Assembly: GCF_052076105.1 (NCBI RefSeq)
Contig: NZ_CP197245.1
Span: forward strand, 5,766,001-5,830,000
Source of the DNA: Tardiphaga sp052076105
GTDB lineage: Bacteria > Pseudomonadota > Alphaproteobacteria > Rhizobiales > Xanthobacteraceae
Length of the DNA: 64,000 nt
Direction: 5' to 3'
The position numbers and the translations under genes were made by a program. The notes beneath the pieces were generated by a model. That model was not told the DNA's origin, ran no database searches, and saw only the letters and a program-made list of their open reading frames with translations. This document shows, piece after piece, positions 51,151-59,411 of the stretch (positions are counted from its first letter, which is position 1; the number at the start of each line of letters is the position of its first letter).

Positions 51151-51603
51151 TTAGGCGGCCTGCGCTTCAAGTTGCTCGACGTTTGAGCGCGGAGCAGCGT
51201 TGATGGCGATCTTTCGCGGCTTCATGGCCTCGGGAATCTCGCGGACCAGATTGATCTGCAGAAGGCCGTTTTCGAAAGTCGCGCTGGTAACCTGGACGTG
51301 GTCAGCGAGGTTGAATTGCCGCTTGAACGCCCGACCAGAAATGCCCTGGAAAAGGAAGTCGCGCTTTTGTTCGCCTTTGCGGCCCTCGACCGTCAGAACG
51401 TTCTGCTCTGCCGTCAAGCTGATCTCGTCCGGCGAGAAACCCGCCAGAGCAAGCGAGATCAGGTATCGGTCATCCCCGACCCGTTCGATATTGTATGGGG
51501 GAAAATGGTCCTCGTTGGCGCGCTGTGCGGCATCCACGAGGTCAAACAGGCGGTCGAAGCCGATGCTTGAGCGCCAGAGCGGGGCGAAGTCATAAGTCTT
51601 CAT
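51151..51603 (-). CDS. hspA: Small heat-shock protein (Hsp20/IbpA family)
   Basis: A 150-residue alpha-crystallin-domain protein: MKTYDFAPLWRSSIGFDRLF, PPYNIERVGDDRYLISLALA, NVLTVEGRKGEQ, FLFQGISGRAFKRQFNLADH, and FENGLLQINLVREIPE with the C-terminal anchor. These holdases keep unfolding proteins soluble. The ATG at 51603 follows GGAGGA and lies under a ROSE thermometer. The frame upstream to 51690 covers the ROSE element and is not coding. Confidence 0.92.
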   Translation of the reverse strand: MKTYDFAPLWRSSIGFDRLFDLVDAAQRANEDHFPPYNIERVGDDRYLISLALAGFSPDEISLTAEQNVLTVEGRKGEQKRDFLFQGISGRAFKRQFNLADHVQVTSATFENGLLQINLVREIPEAMKPRKIAINAAPRSNVEQLEAQAA

Positions 51604-51695
51604 AGCCAAATCCTCCAATGAGCAAGATGGGTATGGGCAGGCGCCGGACACCCCGGGCGTCCGCCTCACGTTGGACCCGACGTTTGGCATCCAAC
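51604..51695 (-). promoter_or_regulatory. ROSE-type RNA thermometer
   Basis: The 5' leader (about 92 nt) folds into G/C hairpins (e.g. GGACGCCCGGGGTGTCC) and ends in CTTGCTCATTGGAGGATTTG. The segment TTGCTC can pair with the Shine-Dalgarno GGAGGA across a loop, with a G opposite a G of the Shine-Dalgarno, the hallmark of ROSE elements that melt on heating. ROSE elements control small heat-shock genes in Bradyrhizobium. Confidence 0.78.
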
Positions 51696-51702
51696 GGTTC
51701 TA

Positions 51703-51732
51703 AAATAGAAAAAACGGGCGGAAAGTTTCAAG
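51703..51732 (-). promoter_or_regulatory. Promoter of the ROSE-sHsp gene
   Basis: On the minus strand CTTGAAA (51732-51726) and CTATTT (51708-51703) are 17 bases apart. This fits an alphaproteobacterial sigma-70 or RpoH promoter. Confidence 0.5.
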
Positions 51733-51844
51733 GGGGCATCGCAATTTTTTTGGCGCCTGCCAGCCCGATGTGCTTGATCTGCACGTCGACCGCTCTACAT
51801 CGCTCATCGCCCTCTTTAACTGAAAGGAGTAAATGGAGGCGACC

Positions 51845-52174
51845 ATGAACTCGAACCAGACACTATTCGATATTCATGCAAATCCACTTCTTGTAGCGAC
51901 CTATAGTGACCCGTCGGACGTTTTGGCCGACCCTGTCCTGTCACGCGTTGAAAAGCGCTGCGTGCTGGCGGCCTGGGCGTCGGACGCATTCGCGGTCGAA
52001 AATAATCCGTGGCTGAGGCAACTTCCGGGTTCTCCAACTGCTATCCCGGTTGGACTCATCTTGAGTGCGTTGAGAGACCTCGATGAGGAGGATGACGATC
52101 CTCCGCCTCTGAGCGGAGCGCCGGCCATGAGGCTTCCGATGTTGGAGGAGCCCAAAATGGCAGTCGGCTTTTAG
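51845..52174 (+). CDS. Small protein with a domain shared with the NDUFS4-like fusion
   Basis: A 109-residue protein. Its core, YSDPSDVLADPVLSRVEKRC then VLAAWASDAFAVE and LSALRDLDEEDD, aligns by eye with the C-terminus of the protein at 52956-53696 (YPDPQDVLRDPTLTGEDKRN, VLRRWALDAYQIE, LLDLEDP). I know no function for this domain, which recurs in rhizobial hypotheticals. The ATG at 51845 has GGAGG 5 bases before; an ATG at 51833 is also possible. It lies divergent from the heat-shock operon. Confidence 0.72.
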   Translation: MNSNQTLFDIHANPLLVATYSDPSDVLADPVLSRVEKRCVLAAWASDAFAVENNPWLRQLPGSPTAIPVGLILSALRDLDEEDDDPPPLSGAPAMRLPMLEEPKMAVGF

Positions 52175-52276
52175 CCGCAGGTAGCCTCGGAGCCCACGTA
52201 TCAAGGGACGATCAGCCGGCTGACGAGCCCGCCGCAATTGTGGCGGGCTCATCGCGCTGCAAACTATCTCCTCCAG

Positions 52277-52495
52277 ATGACTCGGTACTTCTTTCCTTTG
52301 CTAGGCGGCATACGGCTCTCTGGCGACTCAGGGATCGACCTTCCGAACCGACGGGCAGCGATCGAACATGCAGCACGCATCGCTCGTGGGGGCGCGAAAG
52401 GCACTCCGAACTATGCCGGGCCTAGCCGCTTTGTTGTCGTCATTAATGAAAGCGGGGAGGAAGTCTTCAGAGCACCTGTTCAGCACCGCAACTGA
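52277..52495 (+). CDS. DUF6894-like small protein
   Basis: A 72-residue protein, MTRYFFPLLGGIRLSGDSGI, then DLPNRRAAIEHAARIARGG and FVVVINESGEEVFRAPV. This is the pattern of short rhizobial proteins I know as DUF6894 (aromatic start, GxxLPD, Ala-rich helix, C-terminal two strands). Function unknown; often near stress genes. Confidence 0.7.
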   Translation: MTRYFFPLLGGIRLSGDSGIDLPNRRAAIEHAARIARGGAKGTPNYAGPSRFVVVINESGEEVFRAPVQHRN

Positions 52496-52955
52496 CCGAA
52501 TTGCGGCGAACTGGTCAACGAGCGAAAATCGGTCGCTGGTTGCTCTATTCAGCAGCTTCCCTCTTCGCCGCCGCTGAACGCCACAATTCGGCAATCTCCG
52601 ATTCCTCGATCGTTTCCTTTTCCATGCGCCGCTTGGCCGCCTCTTCCAGCAAGGGCGGACCTCGCGAAGATGTCTAATGCACGCTCGGCCGTAGCCTGCA
52701 CGATCGACTGGACCTCTTGTCGATCAAAGCAGCCGTCCGCTCAGCGAGTCCGCGGTCTCGGTATGGAGTCTGGCGCAGGAACGAAAGCCGGGCTCTCGCG
52801 GTCGTAGGCAACGCGGCCGAGCTTTTAGGACTGCGGCACGCCCGCCAAGCAGACCGCCATCTTATTTTGGCGCTCTTCCCGCGTTATGAGGAGCGATCGT
52901 CCGTCAGGCGTTGGATGGTGACGTGTTTGATTGTTCATGATCCCATTGGTCTCGG
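52496..52955. other. Gap with traces of a decayed minus-strand gene
   Basis: On the minus strand LLEEAAKRRMEKETIEESEI then AELWRSAAAKREAAE ends at a stop near 52556, and QSIVQATAERALDIFA lies upstream in another frame (about 52670-52720). This suggests a short frameshifted gene. Too weak to call as a product. Confidence 0.35.
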
Positions 52956-53696
52956 TCACGCGGCCAGGCCAGGTGGCAGCACAGCACCTCCATCATCCCT
53001 TCTCTTGCCCTTTTGGAATAAGGCGCCGGCGAGATGCGGATCCTCCAGATCGAGCAAGGCATCGATTACCTGCTGTAGGCGGGACGGCTCTGCTACCAAT
53101 TGGTCTTTTGAATGCTCGATCTCGATTTGATAGGCGTCAAGAGCCCAGCGTCGCAGCACGTTGCGCTTGTCTTCCCCTGTCAGTGTGGGATCCCGCAGGA
53201 CGTCTTGAGGATCTGGATAAGTTGCGGCCGGATCAATTTTCCGACCGGCCCGGCCAGTCACGTCAGGTCCAAGCGTGCGCTCGACCCATTCCAACCGCCG
53301 GCGGCGCTGTCGGACCGTTGCAGGCGCTTCGCCAGAGCGGCGATTGTCGGAGATCAGGAGCGGCTTGGCTTCCTGCTCAGGCACACCTTGCACGGTATAT
53401 TGAAGGCCTTGGCGGCGCGCATAGGCGATGGCGGATTCTATGGAAGGAAACGAGAGCTCCACTTGGCTGAGCGTATCATCGTCTGCGGTCCAACCCATTA
53501 GAGGCTCGATGTATGGTGCAGAACGTCGTTCGAAACGCAGCTTCCATTGGGGCAGATGGGCCCGCCGGGAGGTCATCGGAGATTGAGCCGGCCGGTAGAT
53601 CACAGCGTGCGCATCCGAAGGGAACACCGACTTCGTCGGTGCTGCCTCGCGCGACGTAAGGTCCGTCCACGTGGATAAAGGCACAACTTTCTGCAT
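52956..53696 (-). CDS. NDUFS4-like (ETC complex I subunit) domain fused to a DPxDVLxDP domain
   Basis: A 246-residue two-domain protein. Residues about 28-120 resemble the complex I accessory subunit NDUFS4/AQDQ: AVIYRPAQSPMTSRRAHLPQ, WKLRFERR, PLMGWTADDDTLSQVELSFP and SAIAYARRQGLQYTV. The C-terminal part (residues about 165-235) matches the stand-alone small protein at 51845-52174. Start 53696 (MQKVVPLSTW) has GGAGGT; the extension to 53759 covers the intergenic part. It follows hsp20 in the same direction by 59 bp, so it is probably co-expressed with heat shock. Confidence 0.8.
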   Translation of the reverse strand: MQKVVPLSTWTDLTSREAAPTKSVFPSDAHAVIYRPAQSPMTSRRAHLPQWKLRFERRSAPYIEPLMGWTADDDTLSQVELSFPSIESAIAYARRQGLQYTVQGVPEQEAKPLLISDNRRSGEAPATVRQRRRRLEWVERTLGPDVTGRAGRKIDPAATYPDPQDVLRDPTLTGEDKRNVLRRWALDAYQIEIEHSKDQLVAEPSRLQQVIDALLDLEDPHLAGALFQKGKRRDDGGAVLPPGLAA

Positions 53697-53755
53697 GGAT
53701 TTACCTCCTCGGACTGGAGCGAACGGGGCAGTCACTCCCCGCCGCCCCTTTTTCC

Positions 53756-54244
53756 TCACTTGCCGTTTATCGCTATCCGTTTCGCCTTCTGTTGTGCAGT
53801 TGGTGCTTTCGGCAGCGTAATTGTGAGAACGCCGTTCTTGAAGGACGCGGCCACTTTGTCCTGCTCGACATTGTCGATCGGGATGCGCCGCTCGAAGCGT
53901 CCATAATATCGCTCGCTGAAGAGCCGCCCCTTGTCTTCGGTCTCACTCTTTTTCTCGCCGCTGATGGTCAATATGCCGTTGGCAAGCTCGACGTTGACGT
54001 CCTTTGGGTCGAGACCGGGAAGTTCGGCCATGACCCTGATTTCTTTATCGACGTCGTCGATTTCAATGTGGGGCCAGCCTAGCGACGGCGAGCCGAATGG
54101 GCGATCAAGGCTGCGGAATGTGTCTTCGAACAGCCTATTCATCATCTCGCGATGTAACGCGAAAAACGGATTGCCCGTTTCGCCGCCGTGAGCGGTCACG
54201 TTGCTAGATCTGTTGTTCCACGGAACAAGATCGCGAAGTGCCAT
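53756..54244 (-). CDS. hsp20: Hsp20/alpha-crystallin family small heat-shock protein
   Basis: A 162-residue class-B-like sHsp: MALRDLVPWNNRSSNVTAHG, PHIEIDDVDKEIRVMAELPG, VELANGILTISGEKKSE, YGRFERRIPI, ASFKNGVLTITLPKA and a basic C-terminus. Two AAAGGAG copies precede the ATG, of which the nearer serves as ribosome-binding site. No ROSE-like pairing is evident. It differs clearly from the sHsp at 51151. Confidence 0.93.
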   Translation of the reverse strand: MALRDLVPWNNRSSNVTAHGGETGNPFFALHREMMNRLFEDTFRSLDRPFGSPSLGWPHIEIDDVDKEIRVMAELPGLDPKDVNVELANGILTISGEKKSETEDKGRLFSERYYGRFERRIPIDNVEQDKVAASFKNGVLTITLPKAPTAQQKAKRIAINGK

Positions 54245-54420
54245 GCTTTTCTCCTTTCTCCTTTCTGTTTGAAATGACCTGCCGCGTTAAGCCACAACGG
54301 CGCACGCCGTGGCTAAGCATGCTACCGCGATGACATCGCCGTCTAAAGCGATCGTCCTCACAGCCTGCGCCGCATGTCCTGAATCCGGCACCCTACACTC
54401 GGCGTGTGGCTATCAAAAAA

Positions 54421-54448
54421 ATTTAGAAGGCCATATTTTGGTTTCAAG
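54421..54448 (-). promoter_or_regulatory. Possible heat-shock promoter upstream of hsp20
   Basis: On the minus strand CTTGAAA (54448-54442) and CTAAAT (54426-54421) are spaced much as at 51703-51732. It would give a leader of about 170 nt. Confidence 0.4.
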
Positions 54449-54528
54449 TGGGTGGAAAATTTGCCGCACCTGGAAGGGGCGGAATTGAACCGGTAGCGCG
54501 TGCTTAGTAATCGGATTCCCGCTGAGTA

Positions 54529-55644
54529 ATGGCACTCTGGAGTAGTCTTGTGCGCCAAAAATTTTCGCGGACGGCTTTTGTCGTCCTACTTGTCCTGCTC
54601 GCCGTCGTGATCGGACGACCCTACGTCAACAGCCCGCTGTTTTCCGCGACATCGCCGAGGCCCATTGCAGCACGAAGCGACTTGGCGCAGGCAGAGCGCG
54701 CGACAATAGAGCTTTTCGAACGGGTATCTCCTGCCGTGGTTCAGGTGGTCGGTGCGGCAAATGTATCCAGTCCCCAATACGCTGAGAGTGAGGGTGGAGG
54801 ACAAAGCGGGACTGGTTTCGTCTGGGATGGCGCCGGTCATGTGGTTACCAACAACCACGTCGTGAGCGGGACCAGGGAGGTTGCGATCCGCTTAGCCACC
54901 GGCGAAGTCGTCGCTGCCTCGATTGTCGGGACCGCTCCGAATTACGATCTGGCCGTAGTCAAGCTCCAGAGCACCAGAAACCTGCCGACTCCGATCGCTG
55001 TTGGAAGCTCGGCCGACTTAAAAGTGGGCCAGGCAGCGTTCGCGATCGGAAACCCCTTCGGCCTCGACCAATCCTTAACGACCGGCGTGATCAGCGCCCT
55101 CAAGCGGCGGCTGCCAACGAACGGCGGACGCGAAATTGGCAATGTCATCCAGACCGACGCCGCTGTTAATCCGGGCAATTCCGGCGGACCCCTATTGGAT
55201 TCCGCTGGGCGGTTGATCGGGGTTACGACTGCTATCATCTCGCCGTCCGGGTCCAATGCCGGCATAGGCTTCGCTGTCCCTGTCGATACCGTGAACCGCG
55301 TCGTTCCCGAGTTGATTAAAAATGGGCGCGTCCCGACGCCAGGGATCGGCATCGTCGCCGCGAACGAGGCTGTGGCAACACGGCTCGGGATCGAGGGCGT
55401 AGTCGTGGTGCGCGCGGTGCCGGGTTCGCCTGCGGCGCAAGCCGGGCTTCGCGGCATCGAGGAGATCGGTGAACTGGGCGACGTTATCGTAACCGCAAAC
55501 GGACAGCCTGCAAGGCGGCTGTCAGACTTGACCGACCAGCTCGAGGCCGTCGGCGTCGGGCGGGAAATCGAACTCTCGGTCAAGCGCAAGGACGGCCTGA
55601 CGACTGTGCGCGTCAAAATCCAGGATATCGGCCGATCGGGATGA
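54529..55644 (+). CDS. DegS/DegP-type trypsin-like serine protease with one PDZ domain
   Basis: A 371-residue membrane-anchored periplasmic protease. One N-terminal membrane helix (TAFVVLLVLLAVVIG) is followed by a trypsin domain with His110 (TNNHVV), Asp140 (NYDLAVVKL) and Ser218 (NPGNSGGPL), and one PDZ domain (residues about 260-360: GVVVVRAVPGSPAAQAGL, GDVIVTANGQPARRLSDL). The single anchor and single PDZ match DegS-like HtrA proteins that sense or trim misfolded envelope proteins. The start ATG lacks a strong ribosome-binding site. Confidence 0.9.
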   Translation: MALWSSLVRQKFSRTAFVVLLVLLAVVIGRPYVNSPLFSATSPRPIAARSDLAQAERATIELFERVSPAVVQVVGAANVSSPQYAESEGGGQSGTGFVWDGAGHVVTNNHVVSGTREVAIRLATGEVVAASIVGTAPNYDLAVVKLQSTRNLPTPIAVGSSADLKVGQAAFAIGNPFGLDQSLTTGVISALKRRLPTNGGREIGNVIQTDAAVNPGNSGGPLLDSAGRLIGVTTAIISPSGSNAGIGFAVPVDTVNRVVPELIKNGRVPTPGIGIVAANEAVATRLGIEGVVVVRAVPGSPAAQAGLRGIEEIGELGDVIVTANGQPARRLSDLTDQLEAVGVGREIELSVKRKDGLTTVRVKIQDIGRSG

Positions 55645-55838
55645 TATGCGAGACCAGAAAATCCAGCCACTCGCCCTAAAAAATGCGCAGCCCAGGAACA
55701 CGCGGCGACCTATTCGGGTTACTCGACATCCAACACCATAAGCCTGCCAGGCTATGCACCGTGCGGGGCCGCCTTGTTACTGACTTGTAACTTATGCGGG
55801 AATGCGCCCGCGGAGAAACCGCCTCCGGAACTAGTACA

Positions 55839-56069
55839 ATGAAGACCCGTCATATCCGACTTTTCGCGACAGCTCTTATCCTCCTTGCGGCAACCAGTAA
55901 TTCGCAAACGAAAGAGAGCGAAACTCGATCATCAAGCCCACCCCGAGACAGGCCTGCGGCTTCCGTGTTATCGCCCGCCAAGCGCCTGCCAGTCTCTCAA
56001 AACCCTCGCCTCAAAGCGACGGACAGGAGCGTCGAAACGATGATCCCCGACATCTGCAGAGGGTGCTGA
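55839..56069 (+). CDS. Hypothetical secreted small protein
   Basis: A 76-residue protein with a likely signal peptide (MKTRHIRLFATALILLAAT) and a Ser/Pro-rich mature part ending DICRGC. No family recognised. The translated tail and the lack of a strong ribosome-binding site leave this uncertain. Confidence 0.45.
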   Translation: MKTRHIRLFATALILLAATSNSQTKESETRSSSPPRDRPAASVLSPAKRLPVSQNPRLKATDRSVETMIPDICRGC

Positions 56070-56179
56070 CAGAAAAACGGAAGGATGGCAGCTATAACTG
56101 ACATGGTTGGGGCAAGGACATCGCGGGGCTCCTGGCTTCCACGGCTCACGCAAATTGGCAAACCGACTGTCCGTTGAGC

Positions 56180-56809
56180 TTATTGCACGAACGGATGGTA
56201 CTGAAGACCGTCGAACACGAATTGTACCGCGAGGCCGGCAAGGAATACGCCGGATATTCTGCCAACGACATCCGCTCCGGTCTGTCCAAGGAGCCGCAGG
56301 AGCGCGTCGGCGGCGCGCATCGCAAAATATGTGAAGATCAAACATACCCCAATCATCATAACGATCGATGCTGTTTCCACCCAGTCGCCCGCGCGGCCTG
56401 TCAGAAGCACCGTCGCTGAGAGCGCGCCAGGGCTGGCGATCAACGGGAACGCGAGCGGAAACACAGCGATATCGCCCGGCTTCTCGGCGTCCCTCCGTTC
56501 CCCCTCGTTAATCGAGGACAGCCCTGGGCTCGAAAATGTTAGCGTCAAGGCCTGCAGAAATAGCAATATGCCGCCGGCCACGCGAAAAGCCGAGAGCGAG
56601 ACGTGCAGCAACGACAGTACCAAGTTGCCGAGCAATGCAAAAAGCAGCAGCATCAATCCAGCGACGCCGACGGAACGAAGGGCAAGGCTCCGCTGGTCTT
56701 TATGGTGCACACCCGCGGTAAGACCAGCGAATATAACCGCGGTCTCGATCGGGCCGATCGTGACGAAGAGCGTGACCAGGCTCGACAACATGCTTGAAGG
56801 AACCTGCAT
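56180..56809 (-). CDS. MarC-family integral membrane protein
   Basis: A 209-residue protein with six hydrophobic segments and MarC hallmarks: LVTLFVTIGPIETAVIFAGL, ALLGNLVLSLLHVSLSAFRV, GGILLFLQAL, FPLAFPLIASPGALSATVLL and GVFLAGLAVQFVFDGL. MarC proteins are inner-membrane and of unknown function; the old link to antibiotic resistance was not upheld. Confidence 0.88.
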   Translation of the reverse strand: MQVPSSMLSSLVTLFVTIGPIETAVIFAGLTAGVHHKDQRSLALRSVGVAGLMLLLFALLGNLVLSLLHVSLSAFRVAGGILLFLQALTLTFSSPGLSSINEGERRDAEKPGDIAVFPLAFPLIASPGALSATVLLTGRAGDWVETASIVMMIGVCLIFTYFAMRAADALLRLLGQTGADVVGRISGVFLAGLAVQFVFDGLQYHPFVQ

Positions 56810-56858
56810 CGGACGTTTCCAACCGTTGGTAATTGCTCGCTTTGGCCGCAGATTGCTA

Positions 56859-57008
56859 CTACTCGACCGATGATATGACGACCGAGCGGGTCGTAGTCGT
56901 TTCTGGGGGATCTGGACGTGCTACGAGATAAAGCTCGCCGGCCACCAGCATCACGACAGCAATCACCAAGGTGAGCATGGCTAGCAACAGATCGTACACG
57001 TCATCCAT
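56859..57008 (-). CDS. Small single-pass membrane protein
   Basis: A 49-residue ORF: MDDVYDLLLAMLTLVIAVVM, LVAGELYLVA, then a polar tail with PDPPETTTTRSVV. One membrane helix near the N-terminus. It lies downstream of an exact EcfG promoter and upstream of marC in the same direction. Confidence 0.6.
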   Translation of the reverse strand: MDDVYDLLLAMLTLVIAVVMLVAGELYLVARPDPPETTTTRSVVISSVE

Positions 57009-57161
57009 TTTGCAACGAAATGCGATCTTGATTTACGGGGCGGTAGCCATCGCCTTTGGCTATCCGCGCGAGCGCTACTGGTGAATAGCAGCGGGTCCGT
57101 TGACCTTTGGCTATCCGCGAAGGCGCCGATGTGAACGGCGGGCGATGGCTCCGCGGCCTTG
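57009..57161. repeat. Short direct repeat within the leader of the small membrane gene
   Basis: CCTTTGGCTATCCGCG occurs at 57053-57068 and again at 57103-57118, 50 bases apart, each followed by a GCGC-rich segment. No gene in the stretch. Confidence 0.5.
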
Positions 57162-57186
57162 AACGTCGTTAATAGGCATTTGTTCC
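57162..57186 (-). promoter_or_regulatory. EcfG promoter, minus strand
   Basis: On the minus strand GGAAC (57186-57182), 16 bases, CGTT (57165-57162). Exact consensus, about 150 bases upstream of the ATG at 57008. Confidence 0.7.
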
Positions 57187-57343
57187 ACGCGGGCCTTCGA
57201 CGTCGGCGTGACAGCTTCGGCTGACTGGACCGCGCTTGACACATTGACTGCCTAACCGCCCATTTCATCGAAATTAAATCTTCGATACCGCAACTTCCGG
57301 CCACTGATTTGAGTTTTCCGAGCCTCAATTTCAGGAGGAGAAT

Positions 57344-57601
57344 ATGAAAGCTAAAGCTGCCTTCCTTGGTTTGGTCGTTATCGGCGCGATCGCCTCTGTC
57401 CCGCAGTCTGCGGCGGCACTGCCTAACGGATTGCCATTCGCCCATCATGCTTCGAACGTTGAGCACGTGAGATGGGTGTGCAACCCGTGGGGGCGGTGCT
57501 GGTGGCAACCCCACCACTATCGGTCGTACAGCTACTACCCTGGCCCGCGCTTCCGCCCAGGCCCTTGGGGATGGCGTCACCGCGGCTGGCATCGTTGGTA
57601 G
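57344..57601 (+). CDS. Small secreted Trp/Arg/Pro-rich protein
   Basis: An 85-residue protein with a signal peptide (MKAKAAFLGLVVIGAIASVP, cut near AAA-LP) and a mature part rich in Trp, Arg, Pro, His and Tyr (RWVCNPWGRCWWQPHHYRSY, then FRPGPWGWRHRGWHRW) with a CxxxxxC pair. Similar exported proteins are common in Bradyrhizobium relatives; function unknown. RBS AGGAGGAG. Confidence 0.75.
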   Translation: MKAKAAFLGLVVIGAIASVPQSAAALPNGLPFAHHASNVEHVRWVCNPWGRCWWQPHHYRSYSYYPGPRFRPGPWGWRHRGWHRW

Positions 57602-57893
57602 CTCTACTTTGGCATGGCTATACTCTGAGCGCCCAATCACAGGGGCGGAATACACAACGCGAAAATGAGCGCCGCGCCTTCAATGGCCGCCTTCGCACCA
57701 TACGTGCTTGGGTTGACCCACAAGGATCCGGCCCAGCGCAGACGGCCGTTGCTGGCTTCGAAACCCAGCGCCGCGCTGATTCTGGCCGGAGCCTTCGCTT
57801 CCAGAAGACATCGCGCCTTCCGGCGTGCGAACCTCTGGAACTCCAAGCTCAGCGAAGCGGTTAATGCTGCGCTTTTTGAAAGGAGTATGTAAT

Positions 57894-59411
57894 ATGCCCG
57901 GCGAGATCGAACCCGTTGAGGGGCCAGAGCTTCCCAAGATTTCAACGGGAAATATCGGGCTGGACGACATATTGGGAGGCGGTGTCGATCCCGAAAGGGT
58001 TTACCTGTTCGAAGGGCAGCCGGGTTCGGGCAAGACCACGCTCGCGCTGGAATTTCTCCTGGAAGGCGGCCGCCGCGGCGAGCGCACCCTCTACATCACG
58101 CTCTCGGAAACAGAACGTGAGCTACGTCTCGTTGCAAAGCGGCACGGCTGGTCTCTTGAGGGCATCACAATCTTTGAGCTGATTCCAGCGGAGGCCAGCT
58201 TGGATTCCACTCGTGAGCTCACAGTGCTTCACCCCGCAGAGATGGAACTTAGCGAAACTACGCAAGCGATTTTCGACAAGGTAGACGCGCTCGCGCCCAG
58301 TCGCATTGTGCTCGATAGTTTATCGGAACTGCGACTGTTGGCACAAAGTCCGCTGAGATACCGTCGCCAGATTCTAGCACTAAAGCACTTTTTTTCTGGG
58401 AGACGGTCCACCGTTGTTCTGCTGGACGATCTGTCATCCCAGCAGAACGAGCTACAACTTCATTCCATTGTTCATGGAGTCGTCTTACTTGAGCAATTGG
58501 CCATCGACTATGGCGCGCAGCGGCGACGGCTTCGCGTGGTAAAAATGCGTGGCATCGATTTTAAGGGCGGATTTCACGACTTTACTATCCGGTATGGTGG
58601 CCTAAGGGTCTATCCCCGTCTTGTTGCTGCCGAGCATCATAGCGACTTCAACACCGAAGTAGTCTCAAGCGGAATTTCGGAGCTTGACTTGATGCTCGGC
58701 GGAGGAATGGAACGTGGAACGAACGCGCTCTTCATCGGTGCGGCCGGCGTGGGAAAATCGTCGTTGGCTCTTACATATGCGATCGCAGCAGCGTCCCGCG
58801 GCGAGCGCTCCGCGATTTTCACTTTTGACGAGGGGCGCGGTACGATCAAAGCGCGTGCCAAAGCTCTGGGCCTTCCGCTCCAGGAAAGCATCGACGGCGA
58901 TCTAATAGAGATTCAGCAAATTGACCCCGCTGAAATGGCGCCTGGCGAGTTTGCGGACGCCGTTCGCCGGAGCGTAGAGGTCCGGAACGTCCAGGTGGTC
59001 ATCATTGACAGTCTTAACGGTTACCTCAACGCGATGCCTGACGAACGCTTTTTAATACTTCAGATGCACGAGCTTCTTTCCTACCTTAGTCAGCGTGGTG
59101 TCTCCACGATCTTGGTACTCGCTCAACATGGCCTAGTTGGTCCCATGGATACCCCGCTCGATATCAGCTACCTCGCTGACGGAGTTTTGATGCTTCGGTA
59201 TTTTGAGTTCGACGGTAGCGTCCGGCGCGCGCTTTCTGTCGTAAAAAAGCGAAGCGGTACGCACGAGCATACAATCCGAGAATTCAGGCTGAGCGAGCAA
59301 GGAATTACCGTCGGCCCCCCCCTGAGGGGGTTCGCCGGCATATTCACAGGGACGCCGCTGTACAAGGGGGAGGAGACACCTCTGCTGTCTCAGACCGATG
59401 CAAGGCGCTAA
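57894..59411 (+). CDS. KaiC-family double-domain RecA-like ATPase
   Basis: A 505-residue protein with two KaiC domains. Domain 1 has Walker A GQPGSGKTTLALEF (Lys47), LSETERELR and Walker B RIVLDSLSELRLL. Domain 2 has Walker A GAAGVGKSSLALTY (Lys288) and Walker B VVIIDSLNGYL. No KaiA or KaiB is present, so this is a KaiC-like signalling ATPase rather than a clock protein. The ATG at 57894 follows AAGGAG. It overlaps the histidine-kinase gene downstream by 14 bp. Confidence 0.88.
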   Translation: MPGEIEPVEGPELPKISTGNIGLDDILGGGVDPERVYLFEGQPGSGKTTLALEFLLEGGRRGERTLYITLSETERELRLVAKRHGWSLEGITIFELIPAEASLDSTRELTVLHPAEMELSETTQAIFDKVDALAPSRIVLDSLSELRLLAQSPLRYRRQILALKHFFSGRRSTVVLLDDLSSQQNELQLHSIVHGVVLLEQLAIDYGAQRRRLRVVKMRGIDFKGGFHDFTIRYGGLRVYPRLVAAEHHSDFNTEVVSSGISELDLMLGGGMERGTNALFIGAAGVGKSSLALTYAIAAASRGERSAIFTFDEGRGTIKARAKALGLPLQESIDGDLIEIQQIDPAEMAPGEFADAVRRSVEVRNVQVVIIDSLNGYLNAMPDERFLILQMHELLSYLSQRGVSTILVLAQHGLVGPMDTPLDISYLADGVLMLRYFEFDGSVRRALSVVKKRSGTHEHTIREFRLSEQGITVGPPLRGFAGIFTGTPLYKGEETPLLSQTDARR

